From CALNYS01 sp964639935 (GTDB lineage: Bacteria; Planctomycetota; Phycisphaerae; Phycisphaerales; UBA1924), in the NCBI GenBank assembly GCA_964639935.1, contig CAZXGT010000001.1:1-64000 (forward strand): a DNA stretch of 64,000 nucleotides. Direction: 5' to 3'. The notes beneath the pieces were generated by a model that did no database searches, had not been told where the DNA came from, and saw nothing but the letters and a program-made list of their open reading frames with translations. The translations under genes and the position numbers were made by a program. This document shows, piece after piece, positions 25,403 to 32,805 of this stretch. Position 1 is the stretch's first letter; each line of letters begins with the position of its first letter.

Positions 25403-25879
25403 GTGCGTCTGGTCATCCAGCGCTGCGCTCGCGCGAGCGTCGTCGCCTCCGCCGATCGACTCGGCGACCCGATCGATCACGCCGAGTCCATCGGCCCCGG
25501 CCTCGCCGTGCTCGCCTGCGCTGAAGAGGGCGACGACGACGCCGTCTTCGACTGGGCCGCCAGGAAGCTCGCCCAGATGCGCATCTTCGAGGACGACGCC
25601 GGCAAGATGAACCGCTCGGTGAGCGACGTCGGCGGGAGCGTGCTCGTGGTGAGCCAGTTCACGCTCGCGGGCGACGCGAGCAGAGGCAACCGACCGAGCT
25701 TCACGCGCGCCGCGCGCCCCGATGTCGCCGAGCCGCTCATCGAGCGACTCGCCTCGGCGCTCGAGCGGGATCACGGCCTCCCGGTCGCGAGGGGCGTCTT
25801 CGGCGGGTCGATGCGGGTGGAGCTCGTCAACGACGGCCCGGTGACGATCATCCTTGAACGCCGCCCCGAGCGGCACTGA
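25403..25879 (+). CDS. dtd: D-aminoacyl-tRNA deacylase
   Basis: This enzyme hydrolyses D-amino acids mischarged onto tRNA. The two active-site strands SQFTLAGDASRGNRPSF (84-100) and NDGPVT (143-148) with the Gly-cis-Pro motif are both present. Length of 158 is a little above the usual 145 because of an extra loop after the first strand (ASADRLGDPIDHAESIG). The start is GTG 25403. It sits 8 bases after the Memo-family gene, so the two are likely co-transcribed; the link in function is unclear. Confidence 0.93.
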   Translation: MRLVIQRCARASVVASADRLGDPIDHAESIGPGLAVLACAEEGDDDAVFDWAARKLAQMRIFEDDAGKMNRSVSDVGGSVLVVSQFTLAGDASRGNRPSFTRAARPDVAEPLIERLASALERDHGLPVARGVFGGSMRVELVNDGPVTIILERRPERH

Positions 25880-25896
25880 GGTCGACGCGGCGCGCG

Positions 25897-25935
25897 AAAA
25901 CGCGGCGTGGTCGCTGGGCAGAGCGCACGCCGCGT
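25897..25935 (-). terminator. Hairpin terminator after the first PEP-CTERM gene
   Basis: ACGCGGCGTG (25900-25909) pairs with CACGCCGCGT (25926-25935). Read on the minus strand it is followed by TTTTC, consistent with termination for the gene at 25963-26694. Confidence 0.7.
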
Positions 25936-25962
25936 GGTAATGATGCTCTCGGTCGATGTCGC

Positions 25963-26694
25963 TTAGCGTCGCCGACGCGCGGCCGCGAGGCCGGCGAGGC
26001 CGAAGAGCGCCGCCGATCCCGGAGACGGGATCACGTCGAAGGCGTTGTCGATGGTCAGAACCTGACGCGTGCCGTCGGCGAGCACCGCGCTGAGCTCCCC
26101 GCCCAGGAACGCGGTGGTGATGTCCTCGCCGGGCGAGAGCTCAACGGAGAAGCGTCCGACGAAGATCTCGCTGTTCTCATCAGCGGGGACCGTCGATCCC
26201 ACGCCCGCCCCCGGGTTCGGCGCCCAGACCCCGCGCAGACGCGTCCCGCCGGCGACGCCGAAGTCCACCGCGGAAGCGACGAGGATCTCAGAGTCTTCGA
26301 ACGGCCCGAGCCCGACGTACGAGTCGAACTCGAGCGCCGGCGCGAAATCGATCTCGCTCTGGCTCGGCGGAAGGTTGTTCGCGCCGAGGAAGTCGACCTG
26401 ATAGAACGTGCCGCCCGAGACGCTGATCCCGTCGTTCTGGATCACCGACGCGAGATCGTTCGAATCGATGGCGGACACCGGAACGCCGCCATCGTCCTGC
26501 AGAAACAGGTCGAAGGTGTACACGTTGGTCAGCCCGGTGGGCTGCCCCGCGAGCGAACCGAAGTTGTACGTTGAGTTGTCGATGACCTCCCAGCGGTGGC
26601 CGGTGACGGCGGCGCTGGAGATCGTCGCGCAAGCGAGCAACGCGACGACGCTGATTGAGGGCGCAGCGCGCCCGATGCATGCGATGCTGTTCAT
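25963..26694 (-). CDS. Secreted protein with PEP-CTERM-like sorting tail
   Basis: A signal peptide (hydrophobic segment about residues 12-28, ending TISSAAV) precedes a 190-residue beta-rich domain with many Asp and Gly. The C-terminus is PSPGSAALFGLAGLAAARRRR in outline: a Pro-Gly motif, a hydrophobic helix and an Arg cluster, which is the PEP-CTERM exosortase signal in planctomycete form. It is therefore expected to be anchored or released at the cell surface. The start at 26694 has GGAGGAG upstream. The leader GAGGAGTCAGAGAG is identical to that of the second PEP-CTERM gene at 44378. Confidence 0.85.
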   Translation of the reverse strand: MNSIACIGRAAPSISVVALLACATISSAAVTGHRWEVIDNSTYNFGSLAGQPTGLTNVYTFDLFLQDDGGVPVSAIDSNDLASVIQNDGISVSGGTFYQVDFLGANNLPPSQSEIDFAPALEFDSYVGLGPFEDSEILVASAVDFGVAGGTRLRGVWAPNPGAGVGSTVPADENSEIFVGRFSVELSPGEDITTAFLGGELSAVLADGTRQVLTIDNAFDVIPSPGSAALFGLAGLAAARRRR

Positions 26695-27389
26695 CTCTCT
26701 GACTCCTCCGGCCGGCGTGACTGCCCCACGCGCACGGACGCGATAAACAAACGCGACGGCCTGTGTATTTTCTCTCGGATGTGAATCGGCGCTCCCTGGC
26801 AAGGACGCCTTCACTGGCAATGTAGAGGAACACGCTCCTGGATCAATACCCTACCCAAAGAATTTTTCGACGCGCAAAGCAATGAGTGCCTTCAACTTGC
26901 CAAAACGCCGGTCACGCGCGACGCCGGTTCCGCGTCGGGAAGAAAGGCGGGGGGCGCCGGTTGCGCGGATCGTGCGGGCGGAACCGATCGGGGGCCATCA
27001 AGCCGAAACGGCCGAATGGGCTTGCGACGAGGTCGAACCAGCCGAGCACGAGGTCTCAAGGGCGACAGTCGCGAGCGTCGACGCCGGTCGTTCCGGAGGG
27101 CGGGAAGTGGTTGAGGCCAAACGCCTCGGCGTCCGCCCGGGAGACTCTCGTCTCCATCTGGCGGCCGAAGAGAGGGCGATCGCTCCAGCGGGAGAGATCG
27201 GGCCCTCAGCCGAAGGGGCTCACGATGATCGTGGACCCGTTGACATCAGAGACTGTGCGTGATGCTTGGTGAGGCCGCCGGGGTTGCGGAGTATTTCCCG
27301 GTCTGGAAAAAAACGGCAGGGCGGGCTTTCGCCCGCGCTGCCGCGATGTATGGGTTCAGCTCAGGATGAGCTGATGAATCGCAGCGCGA
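26695..27389. other. Gene-poor interval of about 695 bases
   Basis: The left end must carry the promoter of the first PEP-CTERM gene; it contains the leader (26695-26708) and a lower-GC stretch (about 26740-26885). The rest (26900-27300) has short open frames on the plus strand with atypical Ser/Arg/Pro composition and no recognised homologue, so I do not call them genes. The right end contains the terminator of the dockerin-like gene. I see no RNA gene or mobile element. Confidence 0.6.
27307..27342 (-). terminator. Rho-independent terminator of the dockerin-like gene
   Basis: GGCAG (27315-27319) with CGGGC (27322-27326) pairs with GCCCG (27331-27335) and CTGCC (27338-27342) around a TTTC loop. 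Minus-strand reading is followed by a run of T (A-run 27307-27313). Confidence 0.85.
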
Positions 27390-28526
27390 TTACGGAGCGG
27401 TCCAGCCCCAGTTGTTCAGGAGCAGGGACAGGTCGACCACGTCGACGCCGCCGTCGAGGTTGAGGTCGCCGTTGGACAGGAGGACCATGGTGTCGTTCTC
27501 GCCGCCCGGGGTCTCGCCGTTGCCGCCGTCGTCCGGAACGTGCTTGTTCCACTCGACCTTCACGGTGTAGCAGGTGCCGCAGCCGTGGACCGGGGGAAGC
27601 TCGACCGGGGGCGTCCCGATGTTGCGGTCGCTCTCGTAGCCCTCGACGTCGTCGAGGAGGCCGTCGAAGTTCTCATCGCCGGCGCCGGAGACCGAGAAGC
27701 GGACGCGGCCGTTGGCGTCGGAGATGACGGCCAGGGAGGCCGCCGGGGCGCCCGTGGCGACCGGGAAGACCTGCTCGCCGTTCTTGTTCCACCAGCCGAG
27801 GATCGCGCAGTTGGGGGTGCAATCCTTCTGGACGCCGCCGATCACGGTGATGGCGTAATCGCAGGCGGCCTCGAGGCCCTCGAGCTGGTAGAAGTCGACG
27901 TCGTTGTAGATGTCGAAGGTCTCGGTGGTGTTGTCGATCTCGACATCGACCGTCGCCGTGCCCTCGGGAACGACGTAGTTGATGCGGAACGCCTCGGCGC
28001 CCGTCACGAAGGTGCAGAGGTAGATGTCGGTGTCGATGACCGACCCGCCCTCGTCGTAGTAGGTCACGCAGACCTCGGCCTCGCCGAACTGGCTGTGGGG
28101 GGCGTTGAAGAACAGGCCGTTGAACATGTTGTCAACGCCATCGGCACGGCCGGTCACGCCGAGGCGGACCGTGGCGCCGTCGTCGTCGCCGTTGGCGATC
28201 GGGGCGACCCCGAAGCAGGCCGAGGCCTTGCCGTTGCCCTTGGTGGACGAGTTGTCGTCTTCGCAGACGACGTTGTCCTGCTTGTCGAACATGAACAGGT
28301 AGGTGTCGGGGTAGCGGCCCGGGAACTCGTTGGCGTTGAGCTTGCCGGACAGGTAGAAGCAGAACGGATCGTTGACGTCGACGATCTCACGGGTCTCGAA
28401 CGTGTCGTTCTCGTCGATGTACGAGGGGGCGCCCTCGTAAGCGACATCGTAAATCGGCGCGTCGATCGCGAGCGCCATGGAGCTGGCGAACGCAACGCCA
28501 GCCGCAGCAGTCAGTGCCTTCAGCAT
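27390..28526 (-). CDS. Secreted protein with one dockerin-like repeat
   Basis: A signal peptide (MLKALTAAAGVAFASSMALA) is followed by about 330 residues of acidic, Cys-containing sequence (several Cys pairs, for example DCTPNCAIL and GCGTCYTV, suggest disulfides) and a C-terminal Asp-rich calcium-binding half repeat NGDLNLDGGVDVVDLSLLL. Only one repeat is present; a full dockerin has two. Exported and probably surface-associated; partner unknown. ATG 28526 has AGGAGA upstream. The upstream region holds a small GTCGTG/CACGAC hairpin at 28559-28575. Confidence 0.8.
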   Translation of the reverse strand: MLKALTAAAGVAFASSMALAIDAPIYDVAYEGAPSYIDENDTFETREIVDVNDPFCFYLSGKLNANEFPGRYPDTYLFMFDKQDNVVCEDDNSSTKGNGKASACFGVAPIANGDDDGATVRLGVTGRADGVDNMFNGLFFNAPHSQFGEAEVCVTYYDEGGSVIDTDIYLCTFVTGAEAFRINYVVPEGTATVDVEIDNTTETFDIYNDVDFYQLEGLEAACDYAITVIGGVQKDCTPNCAILGWWNKNGEQVFPVATGAPAASLAVISDANGRVRFSVSGAGDENFDGLLDDVEGYESDRNIGTPPVELPPVHGCGTCYTVKVEWNKHVPDDGGNGETPGGENDTMVLLSNGDLNLDGGVDVVDLSLLLNNWGWTAP

Positions 28527-28706
28527 CGGACTCTCTCCTTGTCGGAACAGGTTTGTTTGTCGTGAACTCCACGACATGACGGATCTCAGATGCTCAAGAG
28601 ATACCGAAACGGATCCCGCGAAGCAATGGTCTGGGCGCAATCCGTTGAGACACAACAGGGTGCGATTGAGGACCCGGCGCTCCGGTTCGCCCCCGATTAG
28701 GGGTGG

Positions 28707-28734
28707 CTGATATCCTTAAAGTGAGAAATATCAG
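28707..28734. repeat. Spaced inverted repeat CTGATAT/ATATCAG
   Basis: CTGATAT (28707-28713) and ATATCAG (28728-28734) are perfect complements separated by 14 bases. It sits between nadE and the dockerin-like gene in AT-rich sequence. It may be an operator or a weak hairpin. Confidence 0.4.
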
Positions 28735-28810
28735 GAACTTAGGGGTCAATGCCCCATTGGCCGCCGCGGCCGCCTCCAGCCCAGCCCCTAAAGCGAAACA
28801 GGGAAAGATT

Positions 28811-30550
28811 TTACGGACTCGATCGAGAATCCACCGGTTCGGGGCGGGCCGCTTCCCGCGCCTTGACGACCGGAACCCGCCTCCCGATCCCGAAGGCCTG
28901 CGGCGTCACCTTGAATCCGATCGGCATCTGGCGGCGTTTGTACTCCGCCCGCGCCGTCATCAGCGCGATCCGCTCGACCAGCTCCACCACGGCCCCCGTC
29001 CGCGCCGAGACCCTCGCGATCGACTCCCGCCGATCGATCAGCCCCTCGAGCACCGCGTCGAGCTCCTCGTAGGGCGGGAGCGTGTCCTGGTCGGTCTGGT
29101 CGGGCTTGAGCTCGGCGCTCGGCGCCTTGGCGAGCACCGTCTCCGGGATCGGGGGCGACGCGAAGCCGGCGCGGTCATGGTTGGCGTTGATCCACCGCGC
29201 CAGCCCGTAGACCCGCGTCTTGTAGAGATCCGCGATCGGCGCCACCCCGCCGTTCATATCCCCGTAGAGCGTGCAGTACCCGACCGCCATCTCGCTCTTG
29301 TTGCCCGTCGCGAGCGGCAGCAGATTCAGCTTGTTCGAGACCGCCATCACCGTCGCGCCGCGAAGACGCGACTGCACGTTCTCCTCGGCGATTCCCGGCT
29401 CGTTCGCGACGCCCGCCTGCTCGCAGAGCGCGTCGTAGGCAGGCTCGAGCGACGATTCGGCCGCCCGGTGCATCGCTTCGATCGGAACCTCGATCAGGCG
29501 CAGGCCTGTCCGCTCCGCCTGATCGCGCGCGTCGGCGACGGAACCGGAGGAGCTGTGACGGCTCGGCATCGCGATGGCATAGACGTTCTTCGCGCCCAGC
29601 GCGGCCGCCGCGATCGCGGCGACAAGCGCGGAGTCGATCCCGCCCGAGAGCCCGAGCACCGCCGCGCGAAACCCCGTCTTTCGCGCGTAGTCGCGCAGCG
29701 CAATAGTCAGCGCGCCCCAGAGCGCCTCGTCGGCGTCGACCTCAAGCTCCGCGGTCCACCCGGGGTGTTCGCGGGCGCCGGTGTCGATCACGCCGATCTC
29801 TTCCCGGAAGCGCTCGCGGCTCAGGCAGCGCGGCGACGTATCGCCGGGAAAGACGGCGTGGATGGCGCCGTCGAAGATCAGCTCGTCGTTGGCCCCGAGC
29901 TGGTTCACCGACAAGACAGGCCGGCCCAGGCGAGTCGCGGCCTCTAAGAGGATCCGCTGCTGGCGTTCGTCCTTGCCGAGCACGAACGGGCTGGCCGAGG
30001 AGGTCACGACCAGATCAACGCGCTCGGCGGCGAGGGCTTCGATCGGGTCGGTTCGGTCCGAATATCCGCGAGCCCCCGGGACGTCCGCCGCCTTCCAGAG
30101 GTCCTCGCAGATCGCGAGCCCCACCCGCCGGCCATTGATCTCGACCACCGGCGACCGATCGCCCGGAACGAAGTAGCGCTTCTCGTCGAAAACGTCGTAG
30201 GCGGGGAGCAGCTTCTTGTCGTAGCGGTGCTCGACCCGTCCGCCAAAGAGCAGCAGGAGGCTGTTGGCGAGGGCCGCCTCGGGCGAGTCATCGACCCGCG
30301 CCGGAGCTCCGATGATCGTTGGGATCTCGGGGAGCCTCGCCGCCAGTTCTCGGACGGCCTCCTCCACCGCGTCGATGAAGTCCGCCCGCAGGAGCAGGTC
30401 GCGAGGGGGATAGCCGGTCAGGGCAAGCTCGGGCAGGACGACCAGCTCGGCGCGCTCGGCGAGGGCGCGCTCGGCCGCGGCGACGATCAGCGCCGAGTTA
30501 CCGGACAGATCGGCGATGGTCGGGTTGATCGGAGCCAGAGCGACGCGCAT
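28811..30550 (-). CDS. nadE: Glutamine-dependent NAD(+) synthetase
   Basis: This is the last step of NAD synthesis, amidating nicotinate adenine dinucleotide with glutamine nitrogen. An N-terminal nitrilase-type amidase with triad E41 (PELALTGYP), K113 (DKKLLP) and C148 (AICEDLW) precedes the synthetase domain with P-loop LSGGIDSA (301-308). The two-domain length (579) is typical of glutamine-using NadE. The C-terminus has the usual KRRQMPIGFKVTPQAFG-type end, which is followed by a Pro/Glu-rich tail. The ATG at 30550 is the first codon of the nitrilase domain. Confidence 0.96.
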   Translation of the reverse strand: MRVALAPINPTIADLSGNSALIVAAAERALAERAELVVLPELALTGYPPRDLLLRADFIDAVEEAVRELAARLPEIPTIIGAPARVDDSPEAALANSLLLLFGGRVEHRYDKKLLPAYDVFDEKRYFVPGDRSPVVEINGRRVGLAICEDLWKAADVPGARGYSDRTDPIEALAAERVDLVVTSSASPFVLGKDERQQRILLEAATRLGRPVLSVNQLGANDELIFDGAIHAVFPGDTSPRCLSRERFREEIGVIDTGAREHPGWTAELEVDADEALWGALTIALRDYARKTGFRAAVLGLSGGIDSALVAAIAAAALGAKNVYAIAMPSRHSSSGSVADARDQAERTGLRLIEVPIEAMHRAAESSLEPAYDALCEQAGVANEPGIAEENVQSRLRGATVMAVSNKLNLLPLATGNKSEMAVGYCTLYGDMNGGVAPIADLYKTRVYGLARWINANHDRAGFASPPIPETVLAKAPSAELKPDQTDQDTLPPYEELDAVLEGLIDRRESIARVSARTGAVVELVERIALMTARAEYKRRQMPIGFKVTPQAFGIGRRVPVVKAREAARPEPVDSRSSP

Positions 30551-30710
30551 GGAGCGGCATCGTAGGTGCGGAGGCCGCGGCGGGGGAGGCTTCGGCGCCC
30601 GGCGATCCCGGTCTTGGGGGAGGTGGAACCGATCGCTACCATCCGCGTCGGATCACGGCCGGCGTCTCTCGTCGGCGCGAGCCGCACTCTTCGCCAAGGG
30701 GAACCTTTCC

Positions 30711-31637
30711 ATGCCTCGACTCCTGCTCGTTGTCTTCATCGCCGCGACGTTTCTCTCGCCACACGCGGTACGCGCCGAGGGGGGCGCCGAGATCACCCCC
30801 AAGCTCGAGGAGGGGCGGACGCTCGTGTACGAGGTGGGCTTCGAGCTCGAGCGGGGGCTCGTGCTCGGCGCGGGTCGCGACCGCCTCGTTCAGCAGGCGG
30901 GCGTGAGGCTGACGGTCGAGTCCGTCGATGAGGACGGCGTCGCAACGGTGACGGGCGAGTTCGACTGGGTCGTGATCGACCTGGACCGAGCGGCCTTCCG
31001 GGTGCGCGTGGACTCGCGCGACATCGTGGGCGACTCGCCGAACCTTGCGGAGACCACCATCCGCGAGATGGTCGGGATGTATCTCGATTCGACGTTCGCG
31101 CTCACCGTCGGGCCCGACGGCGTCGTGCGTGACGCCACGGGTCTCGAGGCAATCGAGAACAAGCTCGCCGAATCGCGCGGATCCCTCCCGCGGCTCGCCG
31201 CCGGTCGGCTGACGCTCGAGACCCTCAAACAGGATCTCGAGCCCGTGTGGCGCGCCGACGGCGCCGCCGGCAAAGCGCTCGCTGATGGTGATCGGTGGAC
31301 GACCTCGCGGAAGAGCCCGCTCGGCGCCGGCGTGGACCTCGAGCTGACCACGGCGTGGACGGTCGAGGCGGTGACGGACGAAGGCGTGGAGATGGTGGGC
31401 GACGTGACGGCCGAGATCTCGCTCCCTGAAATGGAGCAGGAGATCCCCGTGACCTTCGAGGTGAGCGAGCAGGAGGGGACGTCCTCCGGCGTGTGGGACC
31501 GCGAGCTCGGGGTGATGCGGGAGCGCGAGGCTTTCATGAGCTACACCGTGACGGTGTCGGTGAGGGATGAGGCCCAGTCGAGTCAGCGGTCCGGTCGCTC
31601 GACGCTCGAGCTCGTCTCTGTTTCCTCTGGCGAGTGA
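30711..31637 (+). CDS. Secreted beta-rich protein of unknown function
   Basis: A signal peptide (MPRLLLVVFIAATFLSPHAVRA) leads into about 285 residues of Glu/Val/Thr-rich beta strands with no Cys and no recognised catalytic motif. The overall look (KLEEGRTLVYEVGFELE at the start, repeated strands, a GV-WDRELGVM segment near the end) resembles planctomycete DUF6263-type secreted proteins, but I hold that loosely. The ATG at 30711 is the only reasonable start. Its 3' end overlaps the convergent gene at 31583 by 55 bases. Confidence 0.8.
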   Translation: MPRLLLVVFIAATFLSPHAVRAEGGAEITPKLEEGRTLVYEVGFELERGLVLGAGRDRLVQQAGVRLTVESVDEDGVATVTGEFDWVVIDLDRAAFRVRVDSRDIVGDSPNLAETTIREMVGMYLDSTFALTVGPDGVVRDATGLEAIENKLAESRGSLPRLAAGRLTLETLKQDLEPVWRADGAAGKALADGDRWTTSRKSPLGAGVDLELTTAWTVEAVTDEGVEMVGDVTAEISLPEMEQEIPVTFEVSEQEGTSSGVWDRELGVMREREAFMSYTVTVSVRDEAQSSQRSGRSTLELVSVSSGE

Positions 31638-32674
31638 GGTTCGGGCGCGGGCGCGACGGAGGCCAGGAGGCGATCGGGCCGCTCGTAAATCGCGCCGGCC
31701 GCGCCGGCGATGAGCGCGCCGAGGATCTCCGCGGCGGTGACGGTCAGGGCGAGAAGGGCGAACTGCTCGTGGGCGTTGATCGCTGGGAGGAACCCGACGC
31801 CGGTGACCGCGCCCTCGCGAGCGCCGAGATTCCCGGAGGGTGAGAGGATGCCGGTGATGAAATAGACGCTCGCGGCGACGATGGCGGCCCCGGGGGTCAG
31901 CTCGATCCCGAGGATCCACCCGGCGATCGTGAAACGAAGCGCCATCGAGGCGAGATCGGTCAGGCGCAGCGAGCCGAGGAGCGCGACCTTGCCGGGATCG
32001 GTGGCGTAGTCGGCCGAGCCGAGGGTGACCGCGTGCAGCGCCGGGACGCGGCGAACGCGCCTGGCGACGGCGACCGCCAGCGCGAGCAGGCCCGCGGGCG
32101 CGACGACGCCTCCGAGGAACCAGAGCGCGTCGAGGTCGGCCCTCCAGAGGCTCGCGAGCGTGGCGGGCCCGAGCACGCAGAGCGAGAGCCCCCCGACGGC
32201 GGCGAGCCACGCGACGAGCGTCCGATAGCGGAGGCGATCGCGCCGGCGATGGATGAACACCCGCGAGAGCAGGCTGAGCTTAAAGGGCGCAAACGCCAGG
32301 AGCGTGGCGATCCCGGTGACGGCGGTCATATGCACCGTGCCGAGGCGGTGGGTGTGGGCCAGGATCGCCTGGAAGATGACGCCGTTGAGGAGAACGCTCG
32401 CGAGGACGAGGCCGACGAGCGCGATCGCCAGATGCGGCGGGGCGTTGCGCAGTCGCACGAGGCTCTCCTGATTCTCGGGCGTCAGGGCCTGGGAGGCGGC
32501 CCAAACGAGAAGCCCGAGCGAGAGGAGGGTCCCCACGATCTGGAGCGTGATTCGCAGCGTCGAGCGTCGCTTCGGCGGCTCGAGGTCCTCGAGCGCCACG
32601 GGCGCGAGCCCGCCGCGCGGGCCGTGGAGGCCCTCGGGGCGGCGCTGGTCGGGATTTTCGTCGTGCGGCCTCAT
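31583..32674 (-). CDS. Membrane protein of the lysylphosphatidylglycerol-synthase transmembrane (UPF0104) family
   Basis: This is a polytopic protein with about eight hydrophobic segments in 363 residues. The signature SPSGNLGAREGAVTG (near residue 295) matches the P-(G/S)-G-x-G-x-REG motif of UPF0104, the flippase-like half of MprF-type proteins. There is no aminoacyl-transferase domain, so it may act as a stand-alone lipid or glycan flippase. The N-terminal 38 residues are polar and basic. The C-terminus overlaps the convergent 30711-31637 gene. Confidence 0.82.
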   Translation of the reverse strand: MRPHDENPDQRRPEGLHGPRGGLAPVALEDLEPPKRRSTLRITLQIVGTLLSLGLLVWAASQALTPENQESLVRLRNAPPHLAIALVGLVLASVLLNGVIFQAILAHTHRLGTVHMTAVTGIATLLAFAPFKLSLLSRVFIHRRRDRLRYRTLVAWLAAVGGLSLCVLGPATLASLWRADLDALWFLGGVVAPAGLLALAVAVARRVRRVPALHAVTLGSADYATDPGKVALLGSLRLTDLASMALRFTIAGWILGIELTPGAAIVAASVYFITGILSPSGNLGAREGAVTGVGFLPAINAHEQFALLALTVTAAEILGALIAGAAGAIYERPDRLLASVAPAPEPHSPEETETSSSVERPDR

Positions 32675-32805
32675 CGGTCGGGTGGATGCTATCAGCGGCG
32701 GTGAAATGCGTTGTTTCTGGTTTGGCGTGCGGGGTGAAGGCTTTACACTCGCGGGCTGAGTCAGCGAGTCGCAGCCTCCTTCGGGACGCTCTGGAGACGA
32801 GAGAC

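Noticed and set aside
26882..27262. Plus-strand open frame of about 126 codons in the gene-poor interval
   Set aside because: No ribosome-binding site, no recognised homologue and composition unlike neighbouring genes. It is kept only as an unassigned stretch.
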